Both the position numbers and the translations under genes were made by a program. Of a DNA stretch of 53,974 bases, positions 28,450 through 38,170 are shown in pieces (position 1 is the stretch's first letter; each line of letters opens with the position of its first letter). The notes beneath the pieces are model-generated. The model was not told where the DNA came from, did not search any database, and worked only from the letters and a program-made list of their open reading frames with translations. The DNA comes from Vibrio ordalii ATCC 33509 (GTDB taxonomy: Bacteria > Pseudomonadota > Gammaproteobacteria > Enterobacterales > Vibrionaceae): the NCBI GenBank assembly GCA_000257205.1, contig AEZC01000066.1:1-53974 (forward strand), written 5' to 3'.

Positions 28450-28866
28450 ATGTCAAATAGTCGTATTTTGCACACCATGCTACGCGTAGGCGATTTAGAA
28501 AAATCGATCGCGTTTTACACCAAGGTCATGGGTATGCAACTGCTTCGTACTAATGAAAATACAGAATACAAATACACATTGGCATTTCTGGGTTATGGCG
28601 ATGAATCTCAGGGTGCGGTGATCGAACTGACCTATAACTGGGGCACCACAAGCTATGACCTCGGTAGTGCTTTTGGCCACATCGCGATTGGTGTTGAAGA
28701 TGTGTATACCACCTGTGACGCGATTAAAGCAGCTGGAGGTAATTTGACCCGTGAAGCTGGCCCAGTAAAAGGTGGCACCACGCATATCGCTTTTGTGAAA
28801 GATCCTGATGGTTACATGATTGAACTTATCCAAAACAAACAAGCATCAGCAGGTTTAGAAGGATAA
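28450..28866 (+). CDS. gloA: lactoylglutathione lyase (glyoxalase I)
   Basis: Isomerises the glutathione-methylglyoxal hemithioacetal to S-lactoylglutathione, detoxifying methylglyoxal. 138 aa with a typical GloA start ([25 protein letters not shown]). Metal ligands are expected in [26 protein letters not shown] and YMIELIQ. Preceded by a 166-bp gap with stem-loops and followed by a strong terminator. Confidence 0.96.
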   Translation: MSNSRILHTMLRVGDLEKSIAFYTKVMGMQLLRTNENTEYKYTLAFLGYGDESQGAVIELTYNWGTTSYDLGSAFGHIAIGVEDVYTTCDAIKAAGGNLTREAGPVKGGTTHIAFVKDPDGYMIELIQNKQASAGLEG

Positions 28867-28929
28867 GCCTCTTTGCAGCATCGGCTAGTTATATAAACTA
28901 GATGCGTAAGGTTTCCCGGATAACATCAC

Positions 28930-28961
28930 AAAAAGCAGCCTTTAAAATGGGCTGCTTTTTT
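28930..28961. terminator. terminator after gloA, shared with motY
   Basis: The stem aaaaagcagcc / gggctgctttttt around a short AT loop lies between convergent gloA and motY, with A and T runs on both sides. Confidence 0.9.
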
Positions 28962-28973
28962 GCTCTAGCGTTA

Positions 28974-29855
28974 TTAGATAATTGTTCGGCCCAATGAGAT
29001 AACCACGCGACGGTTTTTATCTTTGCCGATGGGTGATGCGTTGTCGGCGATCGGTCTACGTTTACCATAGCCTTGCACTTGAATGCGATCCTCAGGTAAC
29101 CCCAGTGATTTAAAGTAATCTCTTAATACCTCAGCCCTACGCTCAGAAAGATCCTGACTCACTCCTCGACTATCAACAGAGTCGGTATAGGTAGAAACCA
29201 GCACCAAATCAATATCTTGGTTATAGCGAATATAGTCGGCAATTTGCGCAAGCCGTTTTTGCGAAGCTTTATTGAGTTGCACATTATCGCGGTCGTAATG
29301 CAGAATCGTAAATGAGATATCTTCAAAACTGTACGTCAGCAAATTGCTCACACAATCGCTAAACACATTGTACTTATCTTGAAACAGTACCGACGAGAGA
29401 GCCACTTCAATACGCTGATCTCGGCTTTGCCAATCTTGGTAGCTAAAGGTTGGATAGCGTCCTTTTTCCAACTCACTGAGCAGGCTCCAAGCTGTTTGAC
29501 CACCGATGTAACCATCGAACTGTTTGAAGAATTGCAAATTGGTAATACGGTCTGCACTCTCACCCGGACGCCAACTCGGTGGTAATGACACTAAACTTAC
29601 ATTGCGAGTTTCGCCCATTGGACGACGCATTTTGAGTTCAAAATCGAGGTTAATCTTCTTATTCGCACGTGAAGAGAATTCAGCGTCACCGTAATTAGGG
29701 ATCGGATGGACCAAACGGCACTCTAAAGGGGTATTCGTCACCATCTGCCACGTAGACTGCTGTGGTGTTGCCACATAACGCTTATCCATCGCCATAGGGG
29801 CAAAAGATGTCAGTATGCTGGTCATCACAATAGTGGCAGTAACCCATTTATTCAT
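28974..29855 (-). CDS. motY: sodium-driven flagellar motor protein MotY
   Basis: T-ring component of the Na+-driven polar flagellar motor that helps hold the PomA/PomB stator units. 293 aa, the same length I know for Vibrio MotY. N-terminal signal peptide ([18 protein letters not shown]). An N-terminal MotY-specific domain runs to about residue 155. The C-terminal OmpA-like peptidoglycan-binding domain contains [20 protein letters not shown] and [13 protein letters not shown]. It has its own upstream spacer, divergent from rnt. Confidence 0.95.
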   Translation of the reverse strand: MNKWVTATIVMTSILTSFAPMAMDKRYVATPQQSTWQMVTNTPLECRLVHPIPNYGDAEFSSRANKKINLDFELKMRRPMGETRNVSLVSLPPSWRPGESADRITNLQFFKQFDGYIGGQTAWSLLSELEKGRYPTFSYQDWQSRDQRIEVALSSVLFQDKYNVFSDCVSNLLTYSFEDISFTILHYDRDNVQLNKASQKRLAQIADYIRYNQDIDLVLVSTYTDSVDSRGVSQDLSERRAEVLRDYFKSLGLPEDRIQVQGYGKRRPIADNASPIGKDKNRRVVISLGRTII

Positions 29856-30057
29856 AACGATTTTATTCTCCGAGCGATACTACAACGATGGCGGGAAATT
29901 GCCGCTTCGCTTTCTATTGACTAAGTTAATGCAAAAATCTAGCCACATCACCGCACTATCCAACGCATAGTGAAACCTGCATTTATTAACGTGTTTGGTT
30001 TTTATCGTAGAAAGAATCTGTAATAATGCCAGCCCTCTCACACAACCAAGAGCTAGC

Positions 30058-30717
30058 ATGACTGAAGTAAATGAAGCATTGACACTGAAAAAGCGTTTCC
30101 GCGGTTATTTTCCCGTCGTCATCGACGTCGAAACAGCCGGTTTCAATGCAAAGACCGATGCACTATTAGAAATCTGCGCGATTACGTTGCGTATGGATGA
30201 ACAAGGTGATCTGCACCCAGCATCGACGATTCACTTTCATGTTGAGCCTTTTGAAGGTGCCAACCTTGAAAAAGAGGCGCTTGAGTTTAATGGCATTCGT
30301 GACCCATTTAGCCCATTACGCGGTGCCGTCAGCGAGGCCGAAGCACTCAGAGAAATTTATAAGCTAGTCCGAAAAGAGCAACGCGACAATGACTGTAGCC
30401 GCGCGATCATGGTGGCGCACAATGCTACCTTTGACTTGAATTTCGTGATGGCAGCCAGTGAACGCTGCAAGCTAAAACGAGTCCCTTTCCACCCTTTTGC
30501 GACTTTTGATACCGCCGCGCTAAGTGGTTTAGCTTATGGCCAAACCGTTTTAGCCAAAGCGTGCAAATCCGCTGGGATGGAATTTGACAATAGAGAAGCG
30601 CATTCAGCGCTATACGATACGCAAAAAACAGCCGAACTTTTTTGCGGTATCGTCAACAAATGGAAGGCCCTTGGCGGATGGCCACTTGTTGAACCTTCAG
30701 AAAACAATAACAAGTAA
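30058..30717 (+). CDS. rnt: ribonuclease T
   Basis: DEDD-family 3'-5' exoribonuclease that trims the 3' ends of tRNA and other stable RNAs. 219 aa from ATG 30058 ([18 protein letters not shown]). Catalytic motifs: [10 protein letters not shown] (Asp, Glu), [12 protein letters not shown] (Asp) and [13 protein letters not shown] (His, Asp), the DEDDh pattern. An open frame to 29995 is unlikely to be translated. The next gene follows after 21 bp and may be cotranscribed. Confidence 0.96.
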   Translation: MTEVNEALTLKKRFRGYFPVVIDVETAGFNAKTDALLEICAITLRMDEQGDLHPASTIHFHVEPFEGANLEKEALEFNGIRDPFSPLRGAVSEAEALREIYKLVRKEQRDNDCSRAIMVAHNATFDLNFVMAASERCKLKRVPFHPFATFDTAALSGLAYGQTVLAKACKSAGMEFDNREAHSALYDTQKTAELFCGIVNKWKALGGWPLVEPSENNNK

Positions 30718-30738
30718 ACACAACTAACCGAGAAATAT

Positions 30739-32064
30739 ATGAATCCTGTAGTAATTTCTGTATGCATCATGCTGCTTCTTGCGCTGATGCGGGTCAATGT
30801 CGTCGTCGCACTAACATTCAGTGCGATCGTCGGTGGTTTAGTTGCAGGGATGAGTTTAAATGACGCTGTTTCTGCATTTGAAAGTGGCTTAGGCGGCGGT
30901 GCAACCATCGCACTAAGTTATGCGATGCTAGGCACCTTTGCCGTCGCGATTTCTAAATCTGGTATTACTGACTTACTGGCGCAAAACGTGATTAAGCGTA
31001 TCCATGGCAAAGAGCATGGCGCGGCCACCACAGGTTTGAAGTATGCGGTTCTGGTCGCGCTGGTTCTGGTTACCATGTCATCGCAAAATATCATTCCTGT
31101 CCATATCGCCTTTATTCCGATTTTAATTCCACCGCTATTGGGCGTCTTTGCCAAGCTGAAGCTTGACCGTCGCCTGATTGCTTGCGTGCTCACTTTTGGC
31201 CTTATCACGCCCTATATGGTCTTGCCTGTCGGCTTTGGTGGGATTTTCCTCAATAATATCTTGCTCAAGAATTTACGCGATAATGGCCTTGAAAACGTAA
31301 CGGCAAGCCAAGTGCCGATTGCCATGCTGCTACCCGCCGCTGGGATGATTTTTGGCTTACTGGTCGCCATTTTCTTTACCTATCGTAAACCTCGCCAGTA
31401 TCAAGAGACGGAACATACCGTCATTAATACCGAACCAAAAGCGATCAACAAAAAGCATATTTTGATTGCCGCGCTCGGTATTATCACGGCACTTGCCGTA
31501 CAACTCTCCACAGGTTCAATGATCATCGGCGCACTGGCTGGTTTTATGGTCTTCACTTTTGGTGGTGTGATTGCGTGGAAAGAGACGCACGATGTGTTCA
31601 CCAAAGGTGTACATATGATGGCAATGATTGGCTTTATTATGATTTCAGCGGCCGGATTTGCCGCCGTAATGAAAGCCACCGGTGGCGTTGAGTCGCTCGT
31701 CGAAGCCTTATCAGTAAGCATTGGCGACAACAAAGCGTTATCGGCTTTATTAATGCTGATCGTCGGTTTGTTGGTCACTATGGGCATTGGTTCATCCTTC
31801 TCAACGATTCCAATCATCGCAACCATTTACGTGCCCCTTGCCCTCGCCTTTGGCTTTTCGCCTATGGCGACCATTGCGCTAGTGGGTACCGCTGCTGCGT
31901 TGGGCGATGCTGGCTCTCCAGCGTCAGATTCCACCTTGGGGCCAACGTCAGGCCTAAATGCGGATGGCCAGCACGAACATATTTGGGAAACGGTGGTTCC
32001 AACCTTCATCCATTATAATATTCCACTGATTGTGTTTGGCTGGATTGCGGCAATGATCCTTTAG
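30739..32064 (+). CDS. Na+/H+ antiporter family transporter
   Basis: 441-aa integral membrane protein with about 11-12 hydrophobic segments, of the Na_H_antiporter family (YuiF-like). Conserved patches: [38 protein letters not shown], and near the end [26 protein letters not shown]. The substrate is not settled by sequence. Members have been called Na+/H+ antiporters or amino-acid transporters. It starts 21 bp after rnt and ends at a terminator shared with purF. Confidence 0.85.
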   Translation: MNPVVISVCIMLLLALMRVNVVVALTFSAIVGGLVAGMSLNDAVSAFESGLGGGATIALSYAMLGTFAVAISKSGITDLLAQNVIKRIHGKEHGAATTGLKYAVLVALVLVTMSSQNIIPVHIAFIPILIPPLLGVFAKLKLDRRLIACVLTFGLITPYMVLPVGFGGIFLNNILLKNLRDNGLENVTASQVPIAMLLPAAGMIFGLLVAIFFTYRKPRQYQETEHTVINTEPKAINKKHILIAALGIITALAVQLSTGSMIIGALAGFMVFTFGGVIAWKETHDVFTKGVHMMAMIGFIMISAAGFAAVMKATGGVESLVEALSVSIGDNKALSALLMLIVGLLVTMGIGSSFSTIPIIATIYVPLALAFGFSPMATIALVGTAAALGDAGSPASDSTLGPTSGLNADGQHEHIWETVVPTFIHYNIPLIVFGWIAAMIL

Positions 32065-32085
32065 TCAAACCCTGTTAACGAGCAC

Positions 32086-32117
32086 AAAAAAGGCTTCCTA
32101 GATAGAAGCCTTTTTCT
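32086..32117. terminator. bidirectional terminator, antiporter/purF
   Basis: The stem aaaaaggcttc / gaagccttttt around a short loop lies between the convergent antiporter gene and purF. Confidence 0.9.
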
Positions 32118-32146
32118 TTGCAGCCTATTTGGAGAGATGCGCTCGA

Positions 32147-33661
32147 TTACGCGCCTTCGTTATGAATCTCTAGGTTGGCGAGATCTTGCTGGATTTCTCG
32201 AACCGTTTTTGCATCGTCGCTACGCATCGATTCAAGAGAATCAAGATACTGCTGATCAATATCGCCCGTGACATATTCGCCGTTAAATACCGACGCTTCA
32301 AATTTTGCAATATCGCGGTTACCCATACCGACGGCATCCACTAAATCTTCCAGATTTTGGAAAATCAGAGCATCTGCGCCAATTCGCTGCGCAATTTCAT
32401 CGGCATCTCGACCATGAGCAATCAACTCGTTAGCACTTGGCATATCAATGCCATAGACGTTAGGGAAACGGATCTCAGGCGCGGCTGACACCATGTACAC
32501 CTTGTTTGAACCAGAATCACGAGCCATCTCAATAATTTGCTCTGACGTAGTTCCACGCACTATCGAGTCATCCACTAGCAACACGTTTTTGCCCTTAAAT
32601 TCAGAACGAATCGCATTGAGTTTACGGCGCACCGACTTTTTACGCTGTTGCTGGCCCGGCATAATAAATGTGCGGCCAACGTAGCGGTTTTTGACAAAAC
32701 CTTGGCGATATGGAATATCAATCGCTTGTGCAATTTGCAATGCGATATCGCACGAAGTCTCAGGAATGGGGATCACAACATCAATATCTAAGTCAGCAAA
32801 TTCGTTCTTGATGCGCTCACCCAACTTTTTACCCATTTCTACGCGCGCGCTGTAAACCGAAATTTTGTCGATAAACGAATCTGGGCGGGCGAAGTAGACA
32901 AATTCAAAAATGCATGGGTTAAGTGTTGGATTATCGGCACATTGTTTAGTAAATAGCTGGCCATCAAAGGTCGCATACACCGCTTCCCCGGGGGCAAGGT
33001 CACGCACAAAATCAAAGCCGACAGCATCTAGCGCCACCGACTCCGAAGCGGCCATGTATTCGGTACGGCCATCGACTTCACGTTTACCTAAGCAGATAGG
33101 ACGAATACCATGCGGGTCACGAAACGCGATCATCCCATGCCCAATGATCATCGCGACAACAGCATAAGCACCGCGAATGGTGCGATGTACATTGGCGACA
33201 GCACGAAACACATCTTCTGCGGTTACATTGCCTCTGACTGTATCAATTTCATGCGCCAAGACGTTAAGCAGCACTTCGGAATCTGAAGTGGTATTAATAT
33301 GGCGACGATCTTTTTCAAACAACTTCTGGCGTACTTCGTTGGCATTGGTGAGGTTGCCGTTATGAGCAAGCGTGATACCGAACGGGGAGTTAACGTAGAA
33401 AGGTTGAGCTTCTGAGGCACTCGAACTACCCGCAGTAGGATAACGCACATGCCCAATACCCACCGTTCCTTGAAGACGCTGCATGTGTTTTGCTTCAAAG
33501 ACATCTTTCACTAAACCGTTCGCCTTACGCAGACGGAAACGATTGCTTTCTATGGTACAAATACCAGCGGCATCTTGGCCACGATGCTGCAATACCGTTA
33601 ACGCGTCATAAATTGACTGGTTTACCAGCGTTGTACCCACGATTCCAACAATACCACACAT
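32147..33661 (-). CDS. purF: amidophosphoribosyltransferase
   Basis: First committed enzyme of purine synthesis: PRPP plus glutamine gives phosphoribosylamine. 504 aa, usual for PurF. The N-terminal glutaminase has Cys2 exposed after Met removal (MCGIVGIVG), with [10 protein letters not shown] and LAHNGNLTN. The PRTase domain has the PRPP loop [13 protein letters not shown]. It lies 33 bp after cvpA in the leftward cvpA-purF operon. Confidence 0.97.
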   Translation of the reverse strand: MCGIVGIVGTTLVNQSIYDALTVLQHRGQDAAGICTIESNRFRLRKANGLVKDVFEAKHMQRLQGTVGIGHVRYPTAGSSSASEAQPFYVNSPFGITLAHNGNLTNANEVRQKLFEKDRRHINTTSDSEVLLNVLAHEIDTVRGNVTAEDVFRAVANVHRTIRGAYAVVAMIIGHGMIAFRDPHGIRPICLGKREVDGRTEYMAASESVALDAVGFDFVRDLAPGEAVYATFDGQLFTKQCADNPTLNPCIFEFVYFARPDSFIDKISVYSARVEMGKKLGERIKNEFADLDIDVVIPIPETSCDIALQIAQAIDIPYRQGFVKNRYVGRTFIMPGQQQRKKSVRRKLNAIRSEFKGKNVLLVDDSIVRGTTSEQIIEMARDSGSNKVYMVSAAPEIRFPNVYGIDMPSANELIAHGRDADEIAQRIGADALIFQNLEDLVDAVGMGNRDIAKFEASVFNGEYVTGDIDQQYLDSLESMRSDDAKTVREIQQDLANLEIHNEGA

Positions 33662-33694
33662 GTCCTGATCCTCGATTTGCGACAGTAACTGGCG

Positions 33695-34186
33695 CTAAAT
33701 CGCGCCAGAGAGAAAACTTGATGTTGCTTGTAAGTGCTCAAAGAACGGCGCAATGATACGGCTAAATTCCGGTACCAATTGCGAGCTCTTCCACCACTCT
33801 GAATTTGGAAATGCGGTAAACGCATCCATAAAAAACAAGGCAGCTGAAACAATCAACACACCACGCAATGCTCCAAAAACAATGCCCAGTACCCGATCAG
33901 TTCCTGATAGGCCCGTTTTTTGTACCAATTGAGCAATCACATAGTTAATGATCGCTCCGACAATGAGTGTTGCAACAAACAGTGCTGCAATGGCCGCGCC
34001 ATTACGAAACATGTCATCTTTGATATTTGAAAAATACACCGCAAGTTTTGCGTAGTATTGGCTGGCGACAAAAAATGCACCGAACCATATCACTAATGAT
34101 AACGCTTCTTTAGCAAAGCCACGGACTAAACTGATCAATGCCGATAGGCCGATCACACTTAAAATGACAATATCTAACCAATTCAT
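33695..34186 (-). CDS. cvpA: CvpA family membrane protein
   Basis: 163-aa inner-membrane protein with about four hydrophobic segments ([22 protein letters not shown] at the start). Named for colicin V production in E. coli; its molecular role is still unclear. A PurR-type operator lies just upstream, and purF follows, the same arrangement as in E. coli. Confidence 0.93.
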   Translation of the reverse strand: MNWLDIVILSVIGLSALISLVRGFAKEALSLVIWFGAFFVASQYYAKLAVYFSNIKDDMFRNGAAIAALFVATLIVGAIINYVIAQLVQKTGLSGTDRVLGIVFGALRGVLIVSAALFFMDAFTAFPNSEWWKSSQLVPEFSRIIAPFFEHLQATSSFLSGAI

Positions 34187-34233
34187 GAGTTCTACATCTT
34201 AAGTTGGCGCGCATTTTAACAGAAAAAAACGCG

Positions 34234-34249
34234 ACGCAAACGTTTTCTT
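34234..34249 (-). promoter_or_regulatory. PurR operator upstream of cvpA-purF
   Basis: The 16 bases acgcaaacgttttctt match the PurR box found upstream of cvpA-purF in E. coli. It lies 48 bp before the cvpA start and overlaps the dedD stop codon, so purine-dependent repression of cvpA-purF is expected. Confidence 0.8.
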
Positions 34250-34793
34250 ATGGGTTTAGTGGTTTAAATTTGAGCAATTGACCTTTTGCACCGGTAATTT
34301 TTTCCAGTTCTAAGAGTTGACGCTCAAGCTTGGTTTTGGAAACATCTGGGCCAATAATGATCCGAGTGAAACCATTTTCTTGCTTAGTATGGGCTTGATA
34401 ACCCCGTTTTTGCAGATCTTTAACCACGGTTTTTGCGTTTTCGGCATTCTTTAATGCCATCAACTGGATGATCCAAGCACTATCTTGGTAATCATTTCTT
34501 TCCGCTGTTTCTTTCACTTTCACAGCGAGTGGCTTGCTCTGCGTTGCTGCGTCGCTCTGGTTAGTTTGTACGATCACTTCAACAGGCGAATCGGGCAACG
34601 CGACTTGATCTTCAACGGGGTCGAGAATTTCAAACTTCTCTACATCGCTGTCTAATTCAGGCTTAATTGGAATGCTGGCGATATCTTCTTTGTAGTGAGT
34701 CTTTTTGCCATCTAATACATCAGGCAGCACTATCACCCCTATCGCCACCAATATAATTGTTCCTACCAAGCGGCTCTGAAACTTACTTGCCAT
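34248..34793 (-). CDS. dedD: DedD-like SPOR-domain protein
   Basis: 181 aa. A short cytoplasmic start, one membrane segment (LVGTIILVAIGVIVLPDVL, residues ~9-27), a long acidic/Ser linker and a C-terminal SPOR domain (AWIIQLMALKNAENAKTVVKDL to the end). SPOR domains bind denuded glycan strands at the division septum, so this is a cell-division envelope protein. Its start codon abuts the folC stop, so it is translationally linked to folC. Confidence 0.92.
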   Translation of the reverse strand: MASKFQSRLVGTIILVAIGVIVLPDVLDGKKTHYKEDIASIPIKPELDSDVEKFEILDPVEDQVALPDSPVEVIVQTNQSDAATQSKPLAVKVKETAERNDYQDSAWIIQLMALKNAENAKTVVKDLQKRGYQAHTKQENGFTRIIIGPDVSKTKLERQLLELEKITGAKGQLLKFKPLNP

Positions 34794-36059
34794 TTATACT
34801 CCTTTGTTCTGCCAGTGCTCTAATACTTCACCCACAGTATGAAACGACCCAACCACGATAATGACATCATTGCTATCGGCTTGTGTCATCGCGGCTTCAA
34901 AAGCGCTGACTGGGTTAGCAAAAGGTTTAACGCCAGGCTCAAGGTACTGACACAGTTCATTCGCTTGCGCGGCTCTAGGGCCACTTAATGAAGCAGGATA
35001 CCAAAGGTTAGCGATTGATTTCAGTTGATGAAGCGTGGCCTTCACATCTTTATCATGCAGCATGCCAATCACCACATGGACCTTTTTGTGTGCGTAACGC
35101 TGTTTGAGCTGCGCCACCAAATATTCGGCCGAATGGGGATTATGTGCAACATCAAGAATGATTTCTGGGCTATCACTGATTTTTTGCATCCGCCCAGCAA
35201 GTGTTGCGTTGCTCAGCCCATTGACGATATTGACATCACTGACAGCTAAACCGGAGCAGCCGAGTGCCATTAATGCCGTAGCCGCATTAGGCAAAGGCAA
35301 GCGAGGGAGCGGTAAATCAGATAACTCAAATGGACCACTTCGCCAATTCCACGTTGTTTCAGAGGCCAGTTCATAGGAAAACTGAATACCGACTTGGTAC
35401 ATCTCCGCACCAATATCATCGGCATGCGCTGCAACCGTTGGTGGTGGCTTAGGCTGGCCGCAAATGGCGGGTTTACCTGCGCGATAAATCCCCGCTTTCT
35501 CATAACCGATGACATTGATGTCATCGCCGAGCCAATCCACGTGATCAATCGCCAAGCTGGTGATCACAGAAACATCGTGATCCACGATATTGGTCGCATC
35601 AAGTCGGCCACCTAGCCCAACTTCCAATAAAATGACATCCACCGCTTGCGTTTGAAATAAACGCAGCGCCGCCAATGTACCGAACTCAAATAGGCTTAAA
35701 CTGATGTCACCCCGTTGCGCTTCAACGAAAGCGAAGGCTTGCGTATGCAGTGCATCGCTGAGCTCAAGCCCATTAATACGCACGCGTTCGTTATAACGGA
35801 TAAGATGAGGTGAGCTATAAACGCCCACACGATAACCTGCATCCAATAAAATGGCTTCCATTAATGCACAGGTCGAGCCTTTACCATTCGTTCCAGCCAC
35901 TGTGATTACGGTAGGTGCAGGTTTAATAAGATTCGCTTTTTGAGCCACAGCTTGAACGCGATCCAAGCCAAGGTCGATAGCGGAGGTGTGAAGATTCGCT
36001 AAATAATCAAGCCACATCGCAAGAGAGGATGTGGCTTGTGGGATAAGGTTTTGAGTCAT
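34794..36059 (-). CDS. folC: dihydrofolate synthase / folylpolyglutamate synthase
   Basis: Mur-ligase-family enzyme that adds glutamate to dihydropteroate and to folates. 421 aa. The ATP loop ITVAGTNGKGSTCALMEAIL is near residue 55. Other motifs are SSPHLIRYNERVRING, LEVGLGGRLDATN and ILDVAHNPHSAEYL. It lies between accD (43 bp upstream) and dedD (directly adjacent) in a leftward operon. Confidence 0.96.
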   Translation of the reverse strand: MTQNLIPQATSSLAMWLDYLANLHTSAIDLGLDRVQAVAQKANLIKPAPTVITVAGTNGKGSTCALMEAILLDAGYRVGVYSSPHLIRYNERVRINGLELSDALHTQAFAFVEAQRGDISLSLFEFGTLAALRLFQTQAVDVILLEVGLGGRLDATNIVDHDVSVITSLAIDHVDWLGDDINVIGYEKAGIYRAGKPAICGQPKPPPTVAAHADDIGAEMYQVGIQFSYELASETTWNWRSGPFELSDLPLPRLPLPNAATALMALGCSGLAVSDVNIVNGLSNATLAGRMQKISDSPEIILDVAHNPHSAEYLVAQLKQRYAHKKVHVVIGMLHDKDVKATLHQLKSIANLWYPASLSGPRAAQANELCQYLEPGVKPFANPVSAFEAAMTQADSNDVIIVVGSFHTVGEVLEHWQNKGV

Positions 36060-36101
36060 CTAACGTTTATAACCATTAAGCAGTTAGTGTTAGTGCCTAC
36101 T

Positions 36102-37028
36102 TTACCCTTTTTCGTGCGCTTCTGGTACAGCGTAATCAGGTTCAATCGGTGAATCGTCAACAGAAACAACCAATGGTGAGCTATGATTGGTCAATTTAGC
36201 GATCAATCCAGCTACGCGTTGGCGCATTTCACGGCGATCGACAATCATATCAATCGCGCCATGCTCAATTAGGAATTCGCTGCGTTGGAAACCTTCAGGT
36301 AAGTCTTCACGTACCGTTTGTTCGATGACTCGGCGACCTGCAAAACCAATCAGTGCTTTAGGTTCACCAATATTGATGTCGCCAAGCATCGCTAAGCTTG
36401 CTGATACACCACCCATGGTAGGGTCAGTCATGACCGAGATATAAGGTAATCCTTTGCTCGATAGACGTTCAAGCGCTGCACTGGTTTTTGCCATCTGCAT
36501 CAATGACATCAACGCTTCTTGCATACGAGCGCCGCCACTGGCAGAAAAGCACACCAAACCACAGTTGTTCTCTATAGCGGCATCAACAGCTCGTACGAAA
36601 CGCGCACCAACTACAGACCCCATTGAACCACCCATGAAAGAAAACTCAAAAGCACAAGCAACCAGAGGCATACCCAATAGTTCGCCCTGCATCACCACAA
36701 GAGCATCTTTCTCGCCACTGCTTTTTTGAGCGGCTGAAAGGCGTTCTTTATAACGTTTTGAGTCTTTAAACTTGAGTTTATCTTGCGGCTCTAACTCGTC
36801 ACCAATCTCGATACGATTCTGTTCATCAAGAAAAGTCTCTAAGCGGCGACGTGCTTTCATGCGCATGTGATGATCACATTTAGGGCACACTTCCAAATTA
36901 CGCTCAAGCTCAGCGTGATATAACACTTGCTCACAAGAAGTACATTTAGTCCAAACCCCTTCAGGGATGGATGCTTTACGCGAAGTTACGATATTGCTTT
37001 TTTCTAAAATCTTTTCAAGCCAACTCAT
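36102..37028 (-). CDS. accD: acetyl-CoA carboxylase carboxyltransferase subunit beta
   Basis: With AccA, transfers carboxyl from carboxybiotin to acetyl-CoA to make malonyl-CoA for fatty-acid synthesis. 308 aa. The N-terminal zinc ribbon uses Cys29, Cys32, Cys48 and Cys51. Carboxyltransferase motifs include [20 protein letters not shown] and [14 protein letters not shown], and the oxyanion-type glycines in [12 protein letters not shown]. Confidence 0.97.
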   Translation of the reverse strand: MSWLEKILEKSNIVTSRKASIPEGVWTKCTSCEQVLYHAELERNLEVCPKCDHHMRMKARRRLETFLDEQNRIEIGDELEPQDKLKFKDSKRYKERLSAAQKSSGEKDALVVMQGELLGMPLVACAFEFSFMGGSMGSVVGARFVRAVDAAIENNCGLVCFSASGGARMQEALMSLMQMAKTSAALERLSSKGLPYISVMTDPTMGGVSASLAMLGDINIGEPKALIGFAGRRVIEQTVREDLPEGFQRSEFLIEHGAIDMIVDRREMRQRVAGLIAKLTNHSSPLVVSVDDSPIEPDYAVPEAHEKG

Positions 37029-37203
37029 GGAAGACCTTTACTCTTAACTCTCTCGCGTGATTGCGAAAGATACAAATTTGGGATTTATGCGTGAGGATTA
37101 AAACATATAAAATGCTTAGTGTAGACAAAAAACTGGTTGTACCTATTTTCTGGCTGTTATTTCGACACACACTGCGACTCTGCTTTGAACGCTTTACGCT
37201 CGA

Positions 37204-38001
37204 TCAGCTCAAATGATCAGCTAAAAATAGTGGACCAAGCGATTCTTTGGGTAAAGAAAATTCTTCTGGATAATCAACAGCAACCAAATATAGTCCTTCG
37301 GCTTTGGCTGTTGCTCCTGCCAGTTTTCTATCTTTGGCTTCAAGCAGCCATTTTATCCATTCGGGAGGCTGCTCACCCCGGCCGACGACAATGAGGCTAC
37401 CAGTGATATTTCTCACCATATGATGGACAAAGGCGTTGGCTTTAATGTCGATGACGACATAGTGGCCATGGCGAGTCACATTCAAATGCATGACGTTTCG
37501 CCAAGGACTATTAGATTGACAATGCACAGCGCGAAAAGAGGTGAAATCATTTTCGCCCAATAAAAGCTGCCCTGCTTGCTGCATTTTCTCAACGTCTAAA
37601 TCGCCATGATAATGACTGACACCTGAAGATAATATGCCAGGGCGATAAGCATGATTATAAATGATGTAGCGATAACGGCGTGCTGTAGCCGAAAAGCGAG
37701 CGTGAAAATCGCTTGAAACCTCAGTTGCCCAACGAACAGCGATATCTTTTGGTAAATGAGCATTGACACCCATTGTCCAAGCGACCATTTTTCGGCAAGC
37801 CGTAGTATCAAAATGTATCACCTGCCCTGTGCCGTGAACCCCTGCATCGGTGCGCCCCGCACACAATACTTCAACCGGATGGTTCGCCACAACTGTGAGT
37901 GCTTTTTCTAATTCTTCTTGGACACTTTTAACGTCACGTTGTCGCTGCCAACCATAGTATTGAGAACCATTGTACTCAATACCTAAAGCGATTCTCATCA
38001 T
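37204..38001 (-). CDS. truA: tRNA pseudouridine synthase A (38-40)
   Basis: Makes pseudouridine at positions 38-40 of many tRNA anticodon stems. About 265 aa from the ATG pair at 38001/37998 ([21 protein letters not shown]). The catalytic Asp is in [16 protein letters not shown]. Also present: [11 protein letters not shown]. The frame runs open to 38070, but the extra residues do not look like TruA. The spacing from AGAG favours either Met. The gap to accD is 175 bp. Confidence 0.94.
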   Translation of the reverse strand: MMRIALGIEYNGSQYYGWQRQRDVKSVQEELEKALTVVANHPVEVLCAGRTDAGVHGTGQVIHFDTTACRKMVAWTMGVNAHLPKDIAVRWATEVSSDFHARFSATARRYRYIIYNHAYRPGILSSGVSHYHGDLDVEKMQQAGQLLLGENDFTSFRAVHCQSNSPWRNVMHLNVTRHGHYVVIDIKANAFVHHMVRNITGSLIVVGRGEQPPEWIKWLLEAKDRKLAGATAKAEGLYLVAVDYPEEFSLPKESLGPLFLADHLS

Positions 38002-38139
38002 CTGATTCTCTTTGAAAATGGGTCGGGCAGTATAATCGCAATCAAAAAAAAATTCTAATCGGCAAGTCATCTACACCCCAACCACCGTCAATGTGAAGTT
38101 CAGATCATCGGCAAGTCAGAAAAGGCGATTCAATCACAA

Positions 38140-38163
38140 CGAGGCCGTATATTCACGGCCTCG
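38140..38163. terminator. hairpin downstream of hubP
   Basis: A 9-bp perfect stem (cgaggccgt / acggcctcg) with a 6-nt loop. The better T-run is on the plus strand, but the nearest gene end is hubP on the minus strand. It may be a weak hubP terminator. Confidence 0.5.
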
Positions 38164-38170
38164 TTTGTTT